DNA from: Cognataquiflexum rubidum
GTDB taxonomy: Bacteria > Bacteroidota > Bacteroidia > Cytophagales > Cyclobacteriaceae
Assembly: GCF_022538115.1 (NCBI RefSeq)
Contig: NZ_JAKZAL010000014.1
Coordinates: 89,339 to 153,338 of the forward strand
Direction of reading: 5' to 3'
Length of the DNA: 64,000 nucleotides
Made by a program: the position numbers and the translations under genes
Shown here: in pieces, positions 24,656 through 32,444 of the stretch
Position numbering within the stretch: the stretch's first letter is position 1
Layout of the letters: each line of letters opens with the position of its first letter
Notes under the pieces: model-generated
What the model was told of the DNA's origin: nothing
Databases searched by the model: none
Seen by the model: only the letters and a program-made list of their open reading frames with translations

Positions 24656-26215
24656 TTACGAACTCACTTTTTGCCTATTTTCAAATACTATCTTAAAACT
24701 CGGATCATCATCGGTGTAGTTGACATTGATGATGGTTTCTGCTTTTTCGAGCAATACCTTGCTGCTACTGCTCAAATGCCGGATGTAGACCGTTTTGCCA
24801 AGCTTATGATAGCGTTCGGTTACTTTGTGGATGGCATCGATGCCTGAGTGATCGACAATCCTGCTTTCTTGAAAATCAATGATGATTTCGTCAGGATCGT
24901 TGATCGGGTCAAACTTTTGACCAAAAGCCATGGCAGAGGCAAAGAATAATGGGCCGTACATTTCATAATGCTTTAAACCATTTTCATCCACATATTTTCT
25001 TGCCCTGATCCTTTTCGCATTTTGCCAAGAGAAAACCAAGGCCGAGATGACAACACCAATCAATACTGCCAAAGCCAGATTATGCAACAATACTGTAATA
25101 AGCGTAACTACAACCATCACAAACACATCGTGGGCCGGCACTTTCCTGAATACTTTCAAAGAGGCCCATTCAAATGTTCCGATTGCGACCATAAACATCA
25201 GTCCGACCAATGCTGCCATGGGAACCATTTCAATATATGTGGATAAAAAGAGGATGAAGGCCAACAAGCCTAAAGATGCGACAATTCCTGAAATACGGCT
25301 TCTTCCACCTGCATTGACATTGATCAATGATTGTCCAATCATCGCACAGCCACCCATTCCTCCAAAAAATCCAGTGGTAACATTTGCCACACCTTGTGCG
25401 ATACATTCCTTGTTTCCATGTCCTCTTGTCTCTGTGATTTCATCTATCAGAGTTAAGGTCAATAAGCTCTCGATCAAACCGATTCCTGCCATGATCGCAG
25501 AATAGGGAAGTATGATCATCAAAGTATCCAGATTCAAAGGGACCATGGGTAAGTGAAATTCAGGCAAACCCCCGCTGATGGAAGCCAAGTCACCGACAGT
25601 TCTTGTGTCAAACCCAACAAATATTACAATCAATGTGACTGCTAAGATTGCAACCAAAGCAGACGGGACTGCCGTGGTCAGTTTCGGAAGGTATTTGATG
25701 ATGGCCATAGTGAGTATCACTAGCCCAAGCATGATATACAGTGGATTCCCACTCATCCATTCTATAGCGCCATCAGGGGTAGTAAATTTGAATTGATCTA
25801 ACTGTGACATGGCAATCACGATGGCCAATCCATTCACAAAACCAAACATCACGGGATGCGGTACTAGCCGGATTAATTTCCCCAACTTCAAAACCCCAAC
25901 TACAACCTGAATCAATCCCATCAGGACTACCGCTGCAAAAAGGTATTCCACTCCGTGCTGAGCTACCAATGCTACGATTACCACTGCAATAGCACCTGTG
26001 GCACCTGAAATCATTCCGGGGCGGCCTCCCATGATAGCTGTAATCAAGCCAATAATAAAAGCGGAGTATAATCCCACCAAAGGACTAACTCCTGCGATCA
26101 ATGAAAAAGCTACTGCTTCAGGCACCAAGGCCAAGGCTACAGTCAAGCCTGATAATACTTCGTCTTTTAGATTTACCTGTGTCGGTTTGAACAGGCGATA
26201 AAACATCTGCGTCAT
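24656..26215 (-). CDS. SulP-family anion transporter with STAS domain
   Basis: A 519-aa inner-membrane transporter of the SulP/SLC26 family. The N-terminus has the typical LKDEVLSGLTVALALVPEAVAFSLIAG, and ten or more hydrophobic helices follow to about residue 395. The C-terminal STAS domain shows IIDFQESRIVDHSGIDAIHK, the usual phosphorylatable-serine region. Substrates in this family are sulfate, bicarbonate or dicarboxylates; which applies here is not clear. The gene has one perfect DnaA-box 9-mer at 25238. Confidence 0.9.
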   Translation of the reverse strand: MTQMFYRLFKPTQVNLKDEVLSGLTVALALVPEAVAFSLIAGVSPLVGLYSAFIIGLITAIMGGRPGMISGATGAIAVVIVALVAQHGVEYLFAAVVLMGLIQVVVGVLKLGKLIRLVPHPVMFGFVNGLAIVIAMSQLDQFKFTTPDGAIEWMSGNPLYIMLGLVILTMAIIKYLPKLTTAVPSALVAILAVTLIVIFVGFDTRTVGDLASISGGLPEFHLPMVPLNLDTLMIILPYSAIMAGIGLIESLLTLTLIDEITETRGHGNKECIAQGVANVTTGFFGGMGGCAMIGQSLINVNAGGRSRISGIVASLGLLAFILFLSTYIEMVPMAALVGLMFMVAIGTFEWASLKVFRKVPAHDVFVMVVVTLITVLLHNLALAVLIGVVISALVFSWQNAKRIRARKYVDENGLKHYEMYGPLFFASAMAFGQKFDPINDPDEIIIDFQESRIVDHSGIDAIHKVTERYHKLGKTVYIRHLSSSSKVLLEKAETIINVNYTDDDPSFKIVFENRQKVSS

Positions 26216-26635
26216 AAATTTTTAAACTTTAATAAATGATAAATAGGCAATTGATCTTCCGTTAATCTGAGGGAAGAAAATATTTATTAAAAAATCAAAA
26301 TTTCAGGGTGGAGTAAGAGTCATCCTTGATTGCCTTGATGGTATGAAGCTACAAAAGTAGCAATTTTTGCGTCAAAAACAGAATTTTATTCTAAATCAAA
26401 CCAAAGAGAAGCCCAATTTTGAAATAAAGGACCTGCGGAATCGATTGAAAAGCACTTTTACTGTATTATAATTTTCATCCTGTAAACAAATTGGCTAACC
26501 ACCATCTGGGACCTTTATTATGGCAAATTTTGTATCAAAAGTGGCTCAATAGGGTAATTCTTTTTTATTGTAACTTCGGGTTTGGAAATGTATCCTATTC
26601 CTATCCAACAAATACCTAAAAACATAAATTAAATT
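26216..26635. other. Intergenic gap of 420 bp without a gene
   Basis: AT-rich and divergent between SulP (minus) and an MFS gene (plus). I see no ORF with coding character, no repeat and no clear RNA structure. It presumably holds both promoters. Confidence 0.5.
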
Positions 26636-27910
26636 TTGAACTACCTTCAGTTTGTCCGTAAAAACCGCGAGATGGTGATTTTTGGGATCATCATGACTGC
26701 CTTGTCGAGTTTTGGGCAAACGTTTTTGCTGGCACTGTATGTTCCCTTTTTGATGGAGGAATTTAAGCTGTCAAACGGGCTGCTGAGTACATTTTACGGT
26801 CTTGCCACCATTGGGGCGGCGATGGCTTTGCCCAAATTGGGGAAATTGATAGACTCGGTTCCACTCCAAAAATTCACTTTGGCGACAACAGCCACTTTTG
26901 TCATCTCCTTGTTTTTCTTGAGTATTTCGCAAGCTTGGTGGTATATCCCCATCGCATTTTTTGGATTGAGGTTGGCCGGGCAGGGACTTTACAACCATAT
27001 TGCGATCACCTCGATGTCACGGTACTTTGATGTAAACAGGGGTAAAGCCATCAGCCTTGCTTCTTTGGGGCATCCTTTGGGGCAGGCGATTTTGCCGGCG
27101 ATTATTTTGGTAGTGATTGCAAGGGTCGGTTGGAGAGAGTCTCTTTGGCTCAATGCCGCAATAGTCAGTATTGTGGTTGCTGTCTTTACAATATGGGTAT
27201 TGAAATCCGAACATCTAGTAAATGAATCGGGAGAAACAACTGAATCGAGTCATGAGGAAAAAAAAGTAGACCGTGTTCGGCAAAGGGATATCATGAAATC
27301 CAAGGCATTTTGGCTTTTGGCACCAAACATCTTTTTTATCCCTTTTGCGGTGACAGGGCTTTTTTTCTATCAGTTCGCAATTATTGAATTCAAGGGATGG
27401 AATATTGGGTTGGCGGCTGCCGGACTTACTTCCTATGCGGTTGCGAGTTTTATTAGTATACTGCTTTCAGGTCCGCTCATTGACAGGTACAAAGCCAAGA
27501 CCTTCTTTCCTTTTTACCTTTTTCCATTATTGGGAGCTTTGTTTGTCATTTGGTTTGTGCCAAATACTTGGGGAATCTTTGTGTACAATATCCTAATGGG
27601 ATTCTCTGTTGGATTTGGAAGTGCTACGGTCGCTGCACTTCAGGTGGAGTTTTTTGGACCAACCTATATAGGAACTGTAAGAAGTCTATTTACATCCGTC
27701 ATGGTCCTGAGTTCTGCGATAGGACCGGCATTGTTTGGGATTTTTCTAGATTTGGGTTGGGGATTTCAAACCATTTTTCCGGTGACTTTGGTGATCCTGA
27801 TTTTGATCATGATCCAGTCTTTTAGGGCTGTTCCAAAATATTCAAGGGCCAAATGGAAATACAAGTACAAAAAAGTGACAGGCAAAAAAAACAAAATCCC
27901 CAAACCGTAG
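26636..27910 (+). CDS. MFS transporter
   Basis: A 424-aa major facilitator with twelve hydrophobic segments and a central charged loop (about residues 195-220). The N-terminus NYLQFVRKNREMVIFGI, followed by SSFGQTFLLALYVP, is the pattern of monocarboxylate/oxalate-formate antiporter-like MFS proteins in Bacteroidota, so TTG 26636 is preferred over ATG 26672. The substrate is unknown. A terminator hairpin overlaps its stop codon. Confidence 0.82.
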   Translation: MNYLQFVRKNREMVIFGIIMTALSSFGQTFLLALYVPFLMEEFKLSNGLLSTFYGLATIGAAMALPKLGKLIDSVPLQKFTLATTATFVISLFFLSISQAWWYIPIAFFGLRLAGQGLYNHIAITSMSRYFDVNRGKAISLASLGHPLGQAILPAIILVVIARVGWRESLWLNAAIVSIVVAVFTIWVLKSEHLVNESGETTESSHEEKKVDRVRQRDIMKSKAFWLLAPNIFFIPFAVTGLFFYQFAIIEFKGWNIGLAAAGLTSYAVASFISILLSGPLIDRYKAKTFFPFYLFPLLGALFVIWFVPNTWGIFVYNILMGFSVGFGSATVAALQVEFFGPTYIGTVRSLFTSVMVLSSAIGPALFGIFLDLGWGFQTIFPVTLVILILIMIQSFRAVPKYSRAKWKYKYKKVTGKKNKIPKP

Positions 27911-27926
27911 GCTTGGGGATTTTTTT
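27893..27926. terminator. Bidirectional terminator
   Basis: AAAATCCCCAA pairs perfectly with TTGGGGATTTT, flanked by A-rich sequence on the left and T7 on the right. It overlaps the MFS stop and ends 3 bp from the stop of the convergent gene, so it can serve both. Confidence 0.85.
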
Positions 27927-27928
27927 GA

Positions 27929-28984
27929 TCAGAGACCTCTGTTGAACATCTGGATTACGCGAAGGATTTCGGCATCCATTTCTTTGTTTCTCAAGACATA
28001 TTTTTCTTTGGAAATAAATCCACCTTTGATACTGATGTAATAGACCATTTTGGTTTTGGAAGGTGCAAAGGTTACCGAAAGGTTATTGGCGGATTCGATT
28101 TTCAGAATATTCTCTGTGCTTCCGGCGAATGAGTTCAGTTTGTCTGTAAGGATATTGAACTTCACGCCTTTCTTATAATCCGTCACACTGTTCAGCGGGA
28201 AAGTAGACTCGAGCGACTTTGGATTTTTTCTGAGGTTATCCATGATCGACAGCAAATGGGAACGCTGCGCGTCAGTATTCAAATCTACAGTGATGGTTTT
28301 TTCCTTATAGAATCCAAATTCATGGTAAATTCCCATCAGGTAATCAAAGAATGTCTGTCCTGAAGCTTTCAATTCATTTTCTTTTTGGGCGATTTCCAAA
28401 ATGATTCCTGAAAAATCAAGCACCGAATGACAGACCTGTTGGTCGATATTGAAAGCACAAACAGGACTGTTGGGATATGCCTTTTGTATTTCCGTGAGGC
28501 TGTTCCTCAGCTCTCCCGGTTCAATTATTTCACTTTGAAATTTCAATCCGGATTTGATGGCCATATATTCTACCAAATCGGAAGTGTGTATGGATTTTAA
28601 GCAGACCAAATCCTCATATTTTCCGGACTCTTTCCAGATATTCAGGAGTATGGCTGCGAGTTGGTGGCTGTTGAGGATCACAAATCCGCTTTTTTCGTCT
28701 TTCTTGACAGCGAGGGTAATTCTTTCATTTTTGGAATCAGTCCCAATAATCAGGCTAAAATCAGAAGCTGTGGCGTGGTCAAGTGCTGGCTTTAGGGTCA
28801 TGAAATTGAATACCGGATTAGCGTTGTCTTTTCCTCCGTCCAATAGAATCTGATCATAGGCAAGCCCTGAATTGTCCAAGATGGTTGTGTCAAGATCATT
28901 TTTTTCAAATGATGCAAACAGGATATTGGCCGTATCTGCTTCGATAAGCTCTTCGATTGATTCTTCAACAGGTGCTAAGTTCAT
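27929..28984 (-). CDS. Degenerate phosphoglucomutase/phosphomannomutase paralogue (pseudoenzyme)
   Basis: A 351-aa protein. LKPALDHATASDFSLIIGTD and ILNSHQLAAILLNIWKESG match domains II/III of alpha-D-phosphohexomutases, and YLMGIYHEFGFYKEKTITV plus the final helices match their C-terminal part. The N-terminal domain with the catalytic phosphoserine is missing. The metal loop DPDADR reads DSKNER, the sugar loop GGEES is not recognisable, and the phosphate loop RPSGTEPK reads APSKTKM. It is an open, in-frame gene with ATG start, so it is probably a non-catalytic binding or regulatory protein. No neighbour explains it. Confidence 0.72.
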   Translation of the reverse strand: MNLAPVEESIEELIEADTANILFASFEKNDLDTTILDNSGLAYDQILLDGGKDNANPVFNFMTLKPALDHATASDFSLIIGTDSKNERITLAVKKDEKSGFVILNSHQLAAILLNIWKESGKYEDLVCLKSIHTSDLVEYMAIKSGLKFQSEIIEPGELRNSLTEIQKAYPNSPVCAFNIDQQVCHSVLDFSGIILEIAQKENELKASGQTFFDYLMGIYHEFGFYKEKTITVDLNTDAQRSHLLSIMDNLRKNPKSLESTFPLNSVTDYKKGVKFNILTDKLNSFAGSTENILKIESANNLSVTFAPSKTKMVYYISIKGGFISKEKYVLRNKEMDAEILRVIQMFNRGL

Positions 28985-29425
28985 GATGATTCTTTTTGTA
29001 ACGATGGAAATGCTATTATCAATTATGTCAATTACTGGGCATTCAACATAGTTTTTGCAATAAAATCAGCAAATCCAATGGTGGCAATATGTGTTGGAGG
29101 AGTACCGGTAAGCTAAAAAAAGTAATGAGAGGTCGACGTTCCTACAAAGTCAAATTTGGTTTTCAAGTGCTTACATTATGTAAATGTACCAAATCAGGCT
29201 TGTAGAAAAAAGGAATTAATTGATTATGAATTTTAAAACCGTGGGACACATGTTTGGTAATGAACCATTTTACCATTTAGAATCAAGGTAAAATCACCAT
29301 TTGGGGCAGATCTTTTTGGATTTTTGATCTTCCGAGTAAACCACCAAGCAACACCGATAAATAGTGGACTGACTACCTATTGTCATTTTGAAGCTTCTCT
29401 TTACCTTGGGTTTCGAAACTTAGCC
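28985..29425. other. Intergenic gap of 441 bp without a gene
   Basis: The gap between a leftward and a rightward gene holds the promoters of both. I see no coding frame of quality, no palindrome and no tRNA. Confidence 0.45.
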
Positions 29426-30199
29426 ATGGACATCTTCCTCATTTCTCTAACCGCTTTTCTGACTGCCATCCTGACTTTCTTTTCGGGGTTTGGATTGGGG
29501 ACGATTTTGACACCAGTCTTTATGGTTTTCTTTCCGGTGGACCTTGCCATCGCATTGACCGGGGTGGTACACTTTTTCAATAATATATTTAAGTTGTTTT
29601 TGGTCGGGAAAAATGCAGACAAGGAAGTTTTGATCCGCTTTGGTATTCCTGCAGTCATTGCCGCTTTTTTGGGTTCTTGGCTCTTGCTTCAGATTACAGA
29701 CCTTTCTCCTTTGTTTTCCTATAGTTTGTTTGGGAAAGTCTTCGTAGTCTATCCCGTCAAATTTATTATTTCATTGTTGCTGATCGTTTTTGCCTCCATG
29801 GATTTGATACCCTATTTTCAAAAACTTCAATTTGGTAAGGAAAAACTCCCTTTAGGTGGGTTTCTGAGTGGGTTTTTTGGAGGATTATCAGGAAATCAGG
29901 GCGCACTTAGGGCTGCTTTCCTCATCAGGGCAGGATTGTCCAAAGAGGCGTTTATAGGAACAGCAGTGGTGGTTTCCACATTTGTGGACTTAACGCGACT
30001 CGGGGTATATGCGACAAGGTTTGTGAGTTCAGATTTGACAGATAACCTCACAGTCGTGCTATTTGCCACACTTTCAGCCATTGCAGGGGCATATTTGGGA
30101 AACAAATTATTGAAAAAAGTCACTTTAAAATTCCTACAAGTGACAGTTGCAATACTGTTGATTATGGTTTCAGTGGCGCTTGGTGCCGGATGGATATAA
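29426..30199 (+). CDS. TSUP-family (TauE/SafE) membrane transporter
   Basis: A 257-aa protein with about eight hydrophobic helices in two similar halves. FFSGFGLGTILTPVFMVFFP and GGFLSGFFGGLSGNQGALRA are the paired signature loops of the sulfite exporter TauE/SafE family. It probably exports a small sulfur-containing or organic anion. ATG 29426 is used; the frame extends upstream to an ATG at 29324 but the extra residues are not membrane-like or conserved. Confidence 0.85.
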   Translation: MDIFLISLTAFLTAILTFFSGFGLGTILTPVFMVFFPVDLAIALTGVVHFFNNIFKLFLVGKNADKEVLIRFGIPAVIAAFLGSWLLLQITDLSPLFSYSLFGKVFVVYPVKFIISLLLIVFASMDLIPYFQKLQFGKEKLPLGGFLSGFFGGLSGNQGALRAAFLIRAGLSKEAFIGTAVVVSTFVDLTRLGVYATRFVSSDLTDNLTVVLFATLSAIAGAYLGNKLLKKVTLKFLQVTVAILLIMVSVALGAGWI

Positions 30200-30239
30200 T
30201 GTGTGTTTAAAGTTCAATGGATGTAAATTTAATTTCCCA

Positions 30240-30836
30240 ATGACAGATCAAAGCTCCCACTTCCCGATAGATTATTCACCCCTGTTTGATTATTTTGATC
30301 CTTTTCACAGGATTTCGCAGGAGGCTAAAGAAGCAATATCAGCCATTTGTAGCCTTTCCAAAATTCCCAAAAACAAAGACCTCCAATCCATCGGCCACAC
30401 CTGCCGCACCATTTATTTTGTCAAAAAAGGAATCGCAAGGATCTACTATTACAAAGACGGAACAGACATCACTGAATCTTTTGCCTTCGAAAACTCCCTG
30501 ATTGCGAGGGTAGAAAGCCTCTTTACAGGAAAGCCGAGTAGAAAAGGCATTCAGGTTTTGGAAGATTCGGATTTTATCGGAATCAGTTCCCCCTTACTGT
30601 TTGACCTTTATGATCAATTCCCGGACATAGAACGCCTTTTCCGCAAAATCTTTGAATCTGCCTATGTCGAAACTGTCAACAGGATTGAGAGCCTACAGTT
30701 TCACAGTGCGGAAGAAAGGTATCATGCCCTGACCCAGGAATCCCCCGATTTTTTGAAAAGAATTCCCTTAAAGTACATCGCTTCTTACCTAGGTATCACG
30801 CAAGTCAGCCTCAGCCGGATCCGCGCCCAGCGTTGA
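30240..30836 (+). CDS. Crp/Fnr-family transcription regulator
   Basis: A 198-aa regulator. Residues about 40-125 form a cNMP-binding-like beta-roll (FVKKGIARIYYYKDGTDITESF), followed by a long dimer helix and a short C-terminal HTH (LKYIASYLGITQVSLSRIR). The HTH is of the reduced type common in Bacteroidota. The ligand is unknown. ATG 30240 is chosen; the longer frame from GTG 30180 overlaps the TSUP gene. It may control the MFS gene downstream. Confidence 0.85.
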   Translation: MTDQSSHFPIDYSPLFDYFDPFHRISQEAKEAISAICSLSKIPKNKDLQSIGHTCRTIYFVKKGIARIYYYKDGTDITESFAFENSLIARVESLFTGKPSRKGIQVLEDSDFIGISSPLLFDLYDQFPDIERLFRKIFESAYVETVNRIESLQFHSAEERYHALTQESPDFLKRIPLKYIASYLGITQVSLSRIRAQR

Positions 30837-30904
30837 TTTTTTAACATTTGTAAAAGGAATCGACCCTGGCCTCACCGAATTTTGTGTGGTCAAATGGAGG
30901 GGAA

Positions 30905-32101
30905 GTGAAAAAAATAGAACTAGGTCTCAGAGAAAACTGGAAGCAATTTACACTTTTGGTCATCATCAACGCCTTTGTAGGCGGAATGGTGGGCCTGGAG
31001 CGGAGCATTCTGCCACAGATTGCCGAACAGGAATTTCACATTGCAGCCAAGACGGCAATACTATCCTTTATTATAGTTTTTGGAATTGTAAAGGCCATCA
31101 CCAATTACTTTGCCGGAGTTTTTGCCAATAAAGTAGGGAGAAAAAATCTGCTTACCATCGGTTGGCTGTTTGCAGTTCCGGTTCCCTTTATCCTGATGTT
31201 TGCTCCAAGTTGGAACTGGATAGTCGCTGCAAACATCCTGCTTGGGATCAATCAAGGATTGGCTTGGAGCAGTACTGTGGTCATGAAAATTGACCTTGTT
31301 GGGGAAAAACAGCGGGGTTTTGCCATGGGGTTGAATGAATTTGCCGGATATCTTGCTGTGGCTTTGGTTGCTTTTTTGACAGGATATATTGCGGCAGAAT
31401 ATGGTTTGAGGCCTTATCCCTTTTACCTTGGAATTGGACTTTCTCTATTGGGTTTGGCTGGCTCCATTTTCCTTGTCAAAGACACACGGAAGCATGTAGA
31501 AGCTGAGAATTCACTTTCTAATGTTCCAAAATTGAAAAATCCTTTTTGGGAAACCACCTGGAAACACCCAAACCTGGGCGCTGTCACGCAGGCCGGTTTG
31601 ATCAATAACCTCAATGACGGGATGGCTTGGGGGATTTTTCCAATATTACTTGCAACCAAAGGATTCGATCTGGAACAAATAGGTGTCGTCACCGCCGTTT
31701 ATCCTGCAGTTTGGGGATTCGGACAACTCTTTACCGGGAGAATGGCAGATATTTTCAATAAAAAGTACCTGCTCTTTACCGGAATGCTACTGCAAGGCAT
31801 CGCATTGGGTTTATTCTTTTTTGCAGAAAGCATGAACCATTATGTGCTTTTGTCTGCAGTATTGGGTTGGGGAACTGCCATGGTCTATCCGACATTTCTC
31901 GCCACCGTTGCGGAAAATACACATCCTCAGGACAGGGCCAAAAGTATAGGGATATTTCGGTTGTGGAGGGATTTGGGTTACGCCATCGGGGCGATCATTA
32001 CAGGCCTGATCGCAGATTCATACGGCATTGATATTTCGATTTTGGCCATTGGAGGTCTAACCGTGCTTTCCGCTGTGGTGATTGCGGTAAGGATGGAATA
32101 G
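30905..32101 (+). CDS. MFS transporter
   Basis: A 398-aa major facilitator with about twelve membrane helices. Typical features are NAFVGGMVGLERSILP in helix 1, the loop ANKVGRKNL with a conserved GRK motif, and LNEFAGYLAVALVAFLTGY. Start is probably GTG 30905 because a GGAGG lies just upstream, rare in this genome type; GTG 30884 is an alternative. Substrate not determinable. It follows the Crp-like regulator in the same direction. Confidence 0.8.
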   Translation: MKKIELGLRENWKQFTLLVIINAFVGGMVGLERSILPQIAEQEFHIAAKTAILSFIIVFGIVKAITNYFAGVFANKVGRKNLLTIGWLFAVPVPFILMFAPSWNWIVAANILLGINQGLAWSSTVVMKIDLVGEKQRGFAMGLNEFAGYLAVALVAFLTGYIAAEYGLRPYPFYLGIGLSLLGLAGSIFLVKDTRKHVEAENSLSNVPKLKNPFWETTWKHPNLGAVTQAGLINNLNDGMAWGIFPILLATKGFDLEQIGVVTAVYPAVWGFGQLFTGRMADIFNKKYLLFTGMLLQGIALGLFFFAESMNHYVLLSAVLGWGTAMVYPTFLATVAENTHPQDRAKSIGIFRLWRDLGYAIGAIITGLIADSYGIDISILAIGGLTVLSAVVIAVRME

Positions 32102-32217
32102 CATATTATAAAAAGCAAAAAATAATTTTGGTTGTGGGATTGGTTGAAGGCGTTTGGCAAAAACAAATGGTTTGAATACTAAAATATCTATCTAAATTTG
32201 GTTTAGACAGATTATTC

Positions 32218-32424
32218 ATGAAAACCACATCTAAAATCCCTATATATTATATTGATGAGGAGAAAGATCTTGAACTGATGGTTGATCAAGCCATAAAATC
32301 ATCGGCCGAAGAAAATATTATCCGATATTTTCAGCACTTGGCATTCAATTATGCTCTTTCAGGAGTAGACATCTATAAGCTTCCAATTGTTAAGAAAATC
32401 TATTATATCGATGACGAATCTTAA
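32218..32424 (+). CDS. Small hypothetical protein
   Basis: A 68-aa protein starting at ATG with no recognised domain. It begins and ends with similar strand-like segments (IPIYYIDEE and KKIYYIDDES) flanking an acidic helix and a second helix. Compact and hydrophilic, with no signal peptide. It lies between an MFS gene and the convergent murF-alr gene. It may be real but support is limited to its coding-like composition. Confidence 0.45.
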   Translation: MKTTSKIPIYYIDEEKDLELMVDQAIKSSAEENIIRYFQHLAFNYALSGVDIYKLPIVKKIYYIDDES

Positions 32425-32444
32425 CAACCAGCTATCTAAGAACT

